The notes under the pieces were generated by a model. The model ran no database searches. It was given only the letters and a program-made list of their open reading frames with translations, and had not been told where the DNA came from. The position numbers and the translations under genes are program-made. From the NCBI GenBank assembly GCA_015501585.1, contig JADNRY010000816.1, forward strand, positions 1-25,106: a stretch of DNA of 25,106 nt, in the 5' to 3' direction. Source of the DNA: Rhodocollybia butyracea. Lineage: Eukaryota > Basidiomycota > Agaricomycetes > Agaricales > Omphalotaceae. Within the stretch, counting starts at the first letter, position 1; each line of letters opens with the position of its first letter. Of this stretch, positions 10,695 to 20,506 are shown piece by piece.

Positions 10695-13600
10695 TCACGT
10701 CTTGGACCTCGTTCGCATCCCTCGTGTCCTTGCGCCACCTATTTCCGGCTCTGTCTGGGTTTCCTCTTTGACCTTGGCGACCGGGGCTTTGCGCAGTCTG
10801 CCTATTCTCGTTTTGGTCACCACTGGTTCATCTTCACCAGCAGACACACGGGCATCCTCGTTCTCCTTGTCAATATCTGCCTGCGCAGGGGAATCTGCTT
10901 TTTTCGACCTGGGTTTCGGGCCAGCATCGGAGATAGACACGGCCTTCTTAGCTCTAGTCTTCGTGGTTGTCGCAGGCACCTCATCCGCCACTTCTTCCTT
11001 GATAACTTCCGGTACAGCAGGAGTCTTCGGACGTCTCCCCCTCTTCGGCTTCGCTACCGCCGCTTCCTCGATGTGTGTTGTCTCTTCGTCCGTTTCTAAT
11101 TCGGACACCGGGGTCTTTCCCCTCGACCGGGTAGTACGGCTCAGTGGTTTGTCTGTAGCCTTGGAGGAAACTTCTGTTTCGGATTCATCTGGCGCACGAC
11201 TTCGGGATCTTGTCCTTGGTGCTTTACCCGTGCGCTTCGCAGGAGCGGCAGACTGTTCCTCCGGGGCGGCCGCTCGAGTATCAGTGTCTTCGACAGCCCT
11301 CAAAGCCTTCCGAGTTGGCCGAGGAACCGCAGCATGGTCCTGGTTGTCTGTTCCTTCTGTGGTAGCCAGGGAAGGTTGTGGGTTCGGGGTCTTGGAGCGG
11401 GAACGCGTTGGTCGCCGAGCGGTAGAAGGCTGAGCTTTTGGTTGAGTGGCTTCCGCCTCACTCGGAGCTTCTGGTGACGAGGTTTCAACCGTCACCTTTG
11501 CGGTCGATCGTGCTTTGGAAGGTGGTTTCAAATATCCCTATCAACGCTTGGATCAGAAAGGCGAAAGCTTAGCAGTTAAGAGGGACATCTACCTTTGAAG
11601 TTCCTCCTGGCACCTTCCCAGTCCCTCTTAAGATTTTTCCTCGCACCTTCATCGGTTGTTCGTCATCACTGTCATTCACCATTCTACCTACGACGTCAGG
11701 CGACGCTTCATCGTCTGCTAATGAGGGTGTGTCGACAAACTTCGCAAGGACAGTTTTATTGCGAGCGGTTCTGGTTTTTATCGGAGAGACGGTAACTGCG
11801 GCGTGAACTATCTGAACGTCACCGACGTCGCTATGACCTGGCGAAACTGCTGGTCCAGAGTCGGAACTGATCACAGCTTCAGGAGGAGAAATGATAGGAT
11901 CCACGACATCGTGAGGTTCTGGCTCCTCAAGAACCGAAGAAAATCGCGCGGCCTGTTTTGAAGGGGACCGCAACAAAGAAAACTCTTCGTTGTTGTCAGG
12001 AGCCGGAGTTTCTGAAAAACGTCTCTTTTGAGGCGAGACAGCTATAGACGCCCTTCGCTCGGCCTTGATGCCTTCTACTTTATCCTTCATCTTTTCAAGC
12101 AAGCTTCGGGTATCCAGCTGATCTTCCTTGGTTACAGCGGATATAGAAACTCTCCCTTGTTTCATGGATGCCTGTTCTCCCTTCTTCACTGGTGAAGAGG
12201 GAGCCAGGCCTGGAGCTCCGCCAGGGAAAAAATTACCTGACATCCGTACAGCAGATCTGCGTCGCTCCTGAATAGCTCGTCGCTCTGCCTCTGAAAGTTG
12301 GTTGCCACTAGGGGTCGTTTCTCCGTCTATGGAAGACTTTGAAGGCCGTGTTGGGGAAGCAGGAGGAGTCGGGACTACAAGATCTTGTACCTTCCACGGA
12401 TATTCCTCCACTTTCACTCTACGAGCTTCACCCCCTCCCAGAGACATTCTGGGGTGATCTGGGAAGACAGAGGAGGAACGCGGCTCTTGGCGTTGAGTCT
12501 GGGGGTTGTTAGAATATCCATGGGAAGGAACACCACCCAATGAGGTGTCTAAACGAGGATAAAGAGGAGCTGGATTTTCAACGACTTCGTCTTTTGCGTC
12601 GTTGACAGAATCTGTTGGTTCAAACGTGCCTTGTAGCACGGCAGAATGTTCTAACGAACCTACTTGGTCGACATCCATAGGCTCTCCTTGAGTAAGAATA
12701 GACTCTATTCTTTCTTCGTTCGAAGGTGCCCTTGTTGGCGAAGTAGAACGTCGGAAAGGCCAGATTCGTTCCAAACTTGCTTTCCATGCAGGCCTCGAAC
12801 TTTCGTCGTTTTGATCAGGCTCATTCTCCGCATCGGATTCCTCGTCGTCATCGCCCAGTATAGCACCAAAGACTTCTGCCTCTTCCTCTTGATCAAGTTC
12901 CTCTTCCTCTCGCTGTATCTCAGCCTGCATTATCGCACGATGAGCGCTTCGAATTAGCACGGCTTTGTGGAGAGTAGGTCGAGGTCTACGAGGGGTAATC
13001 GGAGGCTGAGGTGGTAGAAGCATTGGTGGTGGCGCTGGCACGTATTGCGGCTTTGTTGGAGACTTGCTCGATGACCGAGGGGAAAGGGTAGAGGGCGCAG
13101 GTGCCAGCGGGACCTCGACGTCCTCCAAGATAATGAGGTCCTTTTCTTCTTCTACTACTCGAGGACAATTTCCTTCTACAAGAATGATTTCTTCCTCATC
13201 GTCGTCATTTCTCTCACTATCTGCACTCATGGTTGCAGAGAACAGCGGGCCTGAGGGTGACGCAAATTTAAGAGGAGAGGAAGACTGTGATCTGATGTGA
13301 TACGGTTTAAGGGGAGTCTGTAGGACACGGAGGTTCTCCAGCGGATTTGGGGAAGGTCGAGGTGAAAAGACTTCGGCAGATTCAATCATCGAAAGGCGAA
13401 GGGCACGTCTTCTCGGTACTAAGGTCGTAATCAGATACAATGTCAAATGAAATTGAAGATATCACGAACGCGTTGGAGTGGACAATAGCTGGGCCCGTAT
13501 TTCCTTTGGTGGGTATGTGAACCGAAAGCGTTTGCCGCGGATTTCGATTTCGGAATTGTTAGCGAGGGGTATAGTATTCGGAGAGGAAGCGGAGCTACTG

Positions 13601-13914
13601 GCAAATACTCTACACCCATCAACTAGAAGCCCATGTGTTCCTAAAACAATGAGGAAGGCCTGCACTCATAAGTAAACCTCTCAAAGAACAGTTTGAACTT
13701 TTACCTTTCCTTCATCAAAAGTGATCTTGCAGTGTATGGGACTGACATCGGGATAGCACAGACGAACTCCGCAATTTCGGTCTTGACCAAAAGTGAGATC
13801 AGAGTCAATTCCAAAGGCTGTTACAGCGACGTCGAGTTCATTTTGTTTCATGAGGGAAAGTGTACCATATCTGCCGATTTGGCCATTGTCCAGAGCAGGC
13901 GAGGACGAGTTCAT
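10695..13914 (-). CDS. FHA-domain nuclear protein with long disordered tail
   Basis: Four exons (13914-13705, 13659-13470, 13418-11593, 11537-10695) join in frame to 1,022 residues. Residues about 15-125 form a forkhead-associated domain, a phosphothreonine-peptide binder: TFGQDRNCGVRL, DVSPIHCKI and GTHGLLVDG correspond to the GR, SxxH and NG loop regions. The FHA fold is split by intron 1. The remaining ~890 residues look disordered and highly charged, with acidic runs (DDDEEE, DQEEEAE), several CDK-like sites (SPVKK, SPIKTR, SPQKRR, TPRRPR) and basic SRSKTP or KRGRRPKTP patches resembling AT-hooks near the C-terminus. The layout recalls Ki-67-like FHA proteins; a chromatin or mitotic role is inference. 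The usual phosphate-contacting Arg after the FHA Gly is Gln44 here. It diverges from the F-box-like gene. Confidence 0.9.
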
Positions 13915-14471
13915 CGTCGATGCTTCAAACCAAAGATTTCGCTGACGGTTGTGGTAAAAGTGAACGTTCCAAACTCAACGAACAAGCTCATGTGATCGCG
14001 AGGCTACCTGATTACGTGTGACACATCAAAAGCGTAATCAATTTTTACTAATCACACGAGCCAGACTGCATCCAAAACTCACAACTAAGGTGTTAGAATT
14101 CAGATCCATTCTCATGCGCGAGTAACCCCGACCCAGAGTGCTAGCTGCAAACACCCCCAAGCTGGCCGATTGAGGACTATAATATCCCAAGGAACTTGAA
14201 GACGATCACAATACGGATGGCTGTAGCACTCGCCACAATAAATAACAAAGGGCAAGTTATGGACTCTTGTAATTGTTTATAACAATACACCCGCTCATAA
14301 TAGACTCTCGTATCCTTGTTCTTTCCTGGTCACCTTGGTCCCCTTGTGTTTTAGCTAACAATTACAGCTAATAGTATAAAATCTATGCCTACAAGGTCTG
14401 TGGCATCTTAAAATTGACTTCAACTACCTCTGGGACACCATCACACATCTCATCTGTTCTCCAACCTTAAT
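13915..14471. promoter_or_regulatory. Bidirectional promoter region
   Basis: This 557-bp interval separates two divergent start codons and must hold both promoters. The best element is the TATAAA at 14375-14380, listed separately. No TATA box is obvious for the FHA gene, and no ACGCGT-type cell-cycle box was seen. Confidence 0.5.
14375..14380 (+). promoter_or_regulatory. TATA box for the F-box-like gene
   Basis: TATAAA lies 92 nt before the proposed ATG at 14472, on the correct strand and in a CT- and A-rich context usual for fungal promoters. Confidence 0.45.
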
Positions 14472-16507
14472 ATGATAGTAGAAAGACCTCTTCCTGTGAC
14501 CATCTTACGAGGAATTACCCCTCATCCGGACATCGGAAACGGTGTTTTAAACCATGCTAGGCTTACCGTAAGTCGAGACCTCATCTGCCAACAAGGTTGA
14601 GCTTATCTTTCTTTATCACATAGTCAAAACGGATTTATGCCATCCACTCGGACTCCCTTGTGTGGCGCGAAATTTATCTCCCGGACTGCAAACTCGCTCT
14701 TCAATTCATTCGGTTGCTTTTGAGGAAGCCCCACCAAGCTCGGCTAGTCCAAAAACTTGTACTACGGCCCAACTACTTTCGCATTGCCACAGAAAAACGT
14801 CTTGAAGACGAACGAGAGCTTGCGCGTGCTGTCGAGCTACTTGCTCCACACATCCCAAACCTAGAAATGTTCGTATGGGACGGTATTGAGATTCCTTTCA
14901 GTGCGATGTGGGCGAGCTTAAGGCTGGGGTGCCCTCTGCTAAAGAAAATCGGCGTCAACCTTGGAGTCGAACCCTTGGATCCTGATAGCGAGGTACGTAT
15001 GATTACTACGTATGCCGCTACTTTCACTTCTTTCATTGGATATATCACATTGTAGCTGTTCGCATTCTCCGATTTAACAAGTTTTTCTTTAACTTCTGAG
15101 ATTCACTACAAGTGTCTTCCAATCGGCCTCGACGAAAAACTCCCTGATTCGTTTTGGACCATGCTTGAACGTTCTCCATATCTTGAATCCCTTGTAATTG
15201 GGGAGTACGGTCCCACTATGCGCGGTGGACGATACCTGGATGTTTCCCCGATTGTTCATGCTCGCTGGCCTGACCTTCACACCTTAACACTTTCCTACAC
15301 TAATCTCGGTGGATCTGATGCCCACAGGATCCTTTTCCGTGCCTTCTTGGATGCACATCACGCCGGGTTACGCCACTTGTCCTGTAATAAGGGTGACACA
15401 TCGTCTGTTCTTGAAGATTTCATGCAGAAGCGAGAAGCCAACTTACTGCCCCTCCTGAGGTATCAGAGGTGTACATATCTAGACGAAATTCACCATCAAG
15501 CTCCCCTGCAAGAGTTAGTGTTGACAAACCGGCCGCTTACTGGGATGCACGTCGGAATGTTTAAACAATGGCAGCAGGAACTGAAGGGACTGAAGAAATT
15601 GGAGATTTGGTTTGATTTTTCAAGTGATGTACAGAAACGCCGAGAACCTCACCAGGTTCAATATGATCAACTAAAGGAATTGAGGGATGTCTTTGCAGGC
15701 TCGCACAGAAGTCTAGAGAGCTTTAAACTGTTGGTTTCTACGAAATGGAACGAAACTTTCCGCTGGGCAAGTTGCATTGTACATATCTCATATATCTATT
15801 AATTTTTCATTTCATAGGATGATCTACCTCTCATCATTCGTCACCAAGAGACCTGCCCGTGTTCTCATCGTCCACTCAAATACCTTGAGGTGTGGAAGGT
15901 TCAGAAGAGGAGAGAAAAAATGCATGATGTTCCGATCCAAATTGCATTAGATGAAGATATCAACGAAGCATCCTCACTGGCACCATGCAAAGGTCCAATA
16001 AGATTCAGCGCACCTGCTCTCAAAACCGTCTCCCTTGTAGCTTGCCTCGCCCCATGGACAACATCTCATGTGGGCTATAAGAGTGGCTTCTGGGCCCGTG
16101 TTCGTGCCCAGCGTCCAGTGATCGGTGTGGACTGGACGTACAATATACAACGATGGACCGATTCTGACGAACCAGACTTGTCACGCCTCAACACTTCCTC
16201 TCTGACTACAAATTTACTCCCCAGACTTCTACGCGACAAATCTCCGGTCGAGAACAAAAGCTTGAAAACTGTAGTCACCATTTCAACAAAGCAACGAAGG
16301 GTCGAATTCTTCAAACGATTACCACCTGTCCGGGAAAACCTGCATCTGGTGCATGGTGGTGGCGATAGAGCGATAGGAAGGCAAGGGAAGAAGGTTGTTG
16401 TGGGGAATGGAGCGAGGGAGTGGCGTTTGTTCAAGCTGGACTCGAAGGACTCACTGCCGTGGAAGAAATGGCTGAGACTGTCGAGTGCCGAAAATAGACT
16501 GGATTGA
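14472..16507 (+). CDS. F-box/LRR-like protein, one apparent frameshift
   Basis: Exons are 14472-14567, 14623-14992, 15056-15766 and 15818-16507, about 620 residues. The protein resembles the large family of basidiomycete F-box-like proteins. It has a short N-terminal stretch (ARLT...SDSLVWREIYLP) in the F-box position, followed by leucine-rich segments such as PNLEMFVWDG, CPLLKKIG, LERSPYLESLVIG and WPDLHTLTLSYTNLGG. Such proteins usually act as ubiquitin-ligase substrate adaptors; that role is inferred. Intron 3 is GC-AG (GG|GCAAGT). Exons 1 and 2 do not join in frame: one extra base seems present in the CCC at 14639-14641. If the sequence is right, translation could begin at the in-frame ATG at 14636 and lose the N-terminus. 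The gene converges with the DUF647 gene. Confidence 0.75.
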
Positions 16508-17039
16508 ATGATGAGGGTTGACGAGTGCTACGGCTAGGGGTACCTTCCTCTCGTCTGGCGGAAGAAAAATGGCCTCTTAATTAGCGTCCAGTAGAAATGC
16601 CCCTTCTTAATTATGTTTTATTGAACCTCGTAATATCTTATGAACATATTGAAGCGTACAAGCTGAACAATCTGCCTCCCACACAGCGGGGCTCGAAAGT
16701 TGTAGAACAACCGCCCTTGGTACGACCCAGGGACACTGTTAACCGCTGTAGACCTGCAGATTCCGTATTTACTTCGCTGCAAAAGCTGAGCTTATGATTC
16801 ACAATGGGTTTGTGATTGAGTAGTCTCGCAAACGAACCTCACGAGAGCGAAGAAAATTATTCGCTCATCGTTCAAGTTCCCATCGCATGCAACTGCCCAC
16901 ACGAAGCGTCGGCACACAATTCTAAGTTAATTGATAAAATATCTATGATCTCATACCCCGTACTACCAGTTGTCAAAATCCTACCATTACTAGCCAACAG
17001 GGTAACATGTTCAGAAGACGCATAGTTAACAAGTGGCAG
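16508..17039. other. Convergent intergenic region
   Basis: This 532-bp interval lies between the stop codons of the F-box-like and DUF647 genes and holds their 3' UTRs. Two 66-69-codon plus-strand frames are present but show no family resemblance or splice context. No repeat or RNA gene was seen. Confidence 0.4.
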
Positions 17040-18832
17040 CTATTGGCTCTTTTTACCCTCTCGACTAGGCTGAAAATCGAGTATCACACTTTTGGGAGAT
17101 CCAACGGTGAACGACAACATCTGCGAACCAGGAAGAAGAGCCGGTGAATGGTAATCGCTCTCATCCTTCGAACTCGTGGAACCATTCGAAGACAAAGCCA
17201 CAGTCACCCACCCATGCTTTTGCATATCTTCCATAAACGTCGCATAATCCTTGTCAACAGACGCGATAGCGTCCTTAATTAAAACTGTCATCCTAGTCTC
17301 GCTTGGGTGACTAGCGAAAATCCGAGCAACTTCGCATGCAAGAAGCCAAGCTTGCAATTGATCTGCAGAATTATAACCGTCTTTCAGGAGGATGTGAAGG
17401 TGGGGTGCCTTCCCCACGACCAGAGAGCTCTTTTTGTCGAGGCACAGGATGTAGCGCTTATGAGCAAACAGGGCAAGGGTTTCAGGGTTAGAATAGCACG
17501 CTGAAAAGCTCGAGCCCATAGTGCACTGTCCAATCTTGTTTCCGGAGGGATAGCTTCGAATATCGTCATCAGAGTGCATAAGGAGATGTTCCAAGGTTGC
17601 GAGGTGGGAAGGAGTGATCGGGAGACTTCGTTCAGATTTGAATAGCACCCAAGCCAAGCATGCGCGCTGACGATTCATAGATCTGAGCACAATGCCCCGT
17701 ACAGCGATATAGTTGATAAAAAGGTGGAGTGACACCATGAGGAAGAGGACTGTGTACGTCGACCACGGAGTTGTAAGATATGGTACGGCTATAGTTCCGA
17801 TCTGCAAAGCACTTTAATTCCAATACACTATGATAGCAAGAATACTCACTAGCATGCCGAACAAAGCAAGGATAGTCTCCTTGCTAGAGTCTTTTGCGTT
17901 CAAATCTCCAGCATCTCCAGTTCCTTCCAAAGGAGTCGCAAAGTGCATTGTAATGGCGGTCTTTGAGCCTCCCGCCGCAATGCCGCATAAAGCTCGCAGT
18001 GAAGCACTGGCACACAGTGTGTAAACGCGTAGAGGAACCGTCGGTGGAAGAAACGGCAAAGATGTTGCTATCGACGGAGCATATGTGTCGTATAAAGAAA
18101 CCAGGAGTGGTGAAAGTGTATCGATAATGGTAGCTGCGTCATTGAGCACGTCTGCAAGAAAACGATACTTCTTGGCTTCGGGAAAAAGAGATGAACCAAA
18201 AAAGAAAGCTCCCAGGATAGCTGGAAACGTGTCAGCTTGGAGTGTAACTGAAAAGAAGAGAGGAACCAACTAGTCAGCCGGCCAAAGATATCTTGCAAAA
18301 CGGTTAGCAAGAGCGCATTAGTCGCTGAAGCCGAAGCATCTCCAACACCGTAGCCTGATAAAACATTTTCAGTGATTAGTCTAGGATACGTTGATTACAC
18401 TCTCGCCTTCCAAAGTCGCTCTCGAGGATAGCAAGCTCGTCAAAGAACTGCAGAACGCCTGCAAGGCATTCAAGATTTGATAACTGTACCAAAATTTTCA
18501 GCTCACAGTCCTGAGTCAATCACTTGACAAAATCCTTACCGGAGATAGTCTGTAGATCTCCTGATTAAATCTGCGCTATACCACGATTCAAACAAGACGA
18601 ACCAGGCGAAACGCTACGAGGATATCCAGAAGGTAGGAAGACTCTTGTCAAAAAGCTCAAGAACGATGGTCTGGATGTGCCATTGTTTTTCGTGTTTTGG
18701 TCCGGTAGTAATTGTGCCGCCTTGGACGCGATTAGTCTATGAAATCAGGAAGTATGGTAGAATAGAGACCTTGGAATCTTCAACTCGTATCCGGAAAATG
18801 TGTCCAGCTTCATCTCTTTCAGTGACCTCCAT
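17040..18832 (-). CDS. RUS/DUF647 family membrane protein
   Basis: Seven exons (18832-18770, 18720-18603, 18549-18540, 18483-18407, 18354-18271, 18220-17850, 17801-17040) join in frame to 494 residues, the usual family length. Conserved features in order are FLPSGYP followed by SVSPDYLRYQ (residues about 50-66), GVGDASASATNALL, LQDIFGRL, FFFGSSLFPEAKKYRFLADV, LNDAATIIDTLSPLL, ASASLRALCGIAAGGSK, LNAKDSSKETILALFGML, a hydrophobic segment, NYIAVRGIVLRSMNRQRA and a soluble C-terminal half. The family is called root UVB sensitive or vitamin B6 photo-protection in plants; its fungal role is not established. Exon 3 is only 10 nt. Intron 4 appears to be GC-AG; a GT site 6 nt downstream would add two residues. 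The start is the first ATG of the open frame, 139 bp from the NASP stop, and the N-terminus is the least certain part. Confidence 0.92.
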
Positions 18833-18971
18833 GAAAGAGGTGATGGACCGGAAACAAGGTGACTCGCTCAGAATCTCACGGCACTTGGCAAGAGTTTTAC
18901 TTGAGAGACGCTGCTCATGTTAAGAATACTGTATATGATATAATATCTGAAGAATAAATCTATCTCTCGTT

Positions 18972-20506
18972 TTACGAGGCCGCGCTATCCAATTTGGGCT
19001 TTTTCTCTGACCCAGAATCCTCTTCATCATCTGCCTTTCGTTTCGCGGGTGACGCATCCGCTGGTACTGCTGCTGAGGCTTTCTTCTTTCTAACCATATT
19101 CGTCAAGTCATTCACTTGAGCGTTGCCGGCCGCAGATGCTGAAGAACGAGCAGCAAGCTCTTTATCCAGGCTTGTGCCGCCAGGGCCGGAGCACTACCTG
19201 CTAACGTTTCGTTCGGTGCTACCTTCAACTCTTCGATCTGGTGATATCATCAAGATGGAAACACGAGAAAGCGAAGATTTGTTATACTGACCTTCAGAGC
19301 AAGTTCCTCCTTCAACTCAGTGAGTTCCTTTATCTCACCCTCGATTTGCGTTGCCGACATGTTGTGCACCGCGTCATCTCGAGGCAGCACAACGGCCGGA
19401 GCCTTTCCTTTGCCTTTGGGATCCGGTTTTACTTCCTCCGGAGTTTGAGCTGGTGCAGGATTGGCCTTCGCCGATTGAAGCTCCTCCAGTCGACTTTGAA
19501 TACTTTGTAGCGCTTGTTCTGCGTGAATGATAGAGTCCGAAAGTCGACCAGGTGTTAGATCGAGGACAATACTGAGTTTGTAGTGCACTTCGGCGATCTG
19601 GCGAGATGATATTGGTAGAAGTTTACTTTTGAGGGTTAGACCGACTTCATAGTCAGTTATGGCGGTGTCGAATTTCTCTAGAACCAGTCATGAGTACCAA
19701 AAGAGTTATTTCTGAACATTTTACGCGTACCTGTCTCCAACGACACGTCTCCGAGCGTTATATAGCAGTCCGCTAATTTAAGAGCCGCTTCCTCGTTGGT
19801 TCCGTCTGCGTCGTGTTGTTTATCATAGATCGCGCGCGCTAGATCAAGCACTTCCCAAGCTGCATTAAAGTCATCCTCGGGCTCTGCGTCTTCATCGTCA
19901 TCTTGGTCTCCAGCTTCTTCTTCTGCTGCTGCCGCTTCAGCTTCGGCCACGTCCTTGGCGGCCTCAGCGAAAAAGGTTCCACAGTGGTGTCTTCGGCAAC
20001 ATCCTCAGCATCGCCTGAGAATGATAAGATGGGGCCGGAACTGCTGGAACCTGGTAACAACGATATAAAACAATCAGCCAGATGTAACAGCGGTATATAC
20101 ACACCTTTGTTGTCTTCTGCATTGTCGTCCTCCTCCGGCTGGTCCTTCCCAAGCACAGTGCTTTGAGATATGGCATTTTCCAAAAGTGCTTTCCCGTAAG
20201 CAAAATATAAATCCGCAATTTCGGGTGAGTCTTCGCCTAATGTTTGGGAGCTTGATAGAAAGACGCGTTATGAGTTTCGGGGAACTTGAAAGAAAAACGC
20301 GACATACACGAGCTCCAAGGCAGTCGCATAGTATTCTACGGCTTGCTCATACTTTTTGAGTGCAAATGCGCGTTTGGCATGTTCGATAGCACTCTCTGGA
20401 GATAACTCGGGTGTTGGAGAGCCTACTTTCGTGGTTTTCTGTTTTCGATGAGCTTTGACGCGAGATTAGCGAAAAAAGAGCTACTAGGAATCCGAACTCA
20501 CGACAT
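18972..20506 (-). CDS. NASP/Sim3/Hif1-like histone chaperone, frame disrupted
   Basis: Exons 20506-20502, 20452-20308, 20250-20105, 20050-19731, 19677-19292 and 19237-18972 would encode about 422 residues. TPR-like segments (AIEHAKRAFALKKYEQAVEY, SPEIADLYFAYGKALLE) flank an acidic insert (GDQDDDEDAEPEDD). The SHNi-TPR region follows (AALKLADCYITLGDVSLE, DYEVGLTLKSKLLPISSRQI, EVHYKLSIVLDL), then a coiled segment (IKELTELKEELALK). A basic tail (VNDLTNMVRKKK, AKRKADDEE) resembles a nuclear signal. Such proteins bind histones H3-H4 and deliver them for deposition. All five introns are well formed. Three single-base shifts break the frame, near 20428, 19970 and 19168: one extra A in an AAA, one T missing from a T run, one C missing from a C run. 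It is either a sequence error or a recent pseudogene. The gene is on the same strand as DUF647, just upstream. Confidence 0.85.

Noticed and set aside
10609..11433. 274-codon plus-strand frame
   Set aside because: It is the antisense of the low-complexity C-terminal exon of the FHA gene. The minus strand gives a continuous, spliceable protein with an FHA domain, while the plus frame has no family resemblance.
11300..13300. Other frames of 60-97 codons across the FHA gene
   Set aside because: All lie within one coding exon in other frames. The Ser/Glu/Lys-rich repeats of that gene make long stop-free shadows.
16075..16434. 119-codon minus-strand frame
   Set aside because: It is the antisense shadow of the last exon of the F-box-like gene, whose plus-strand sequence continues the protein in frame.
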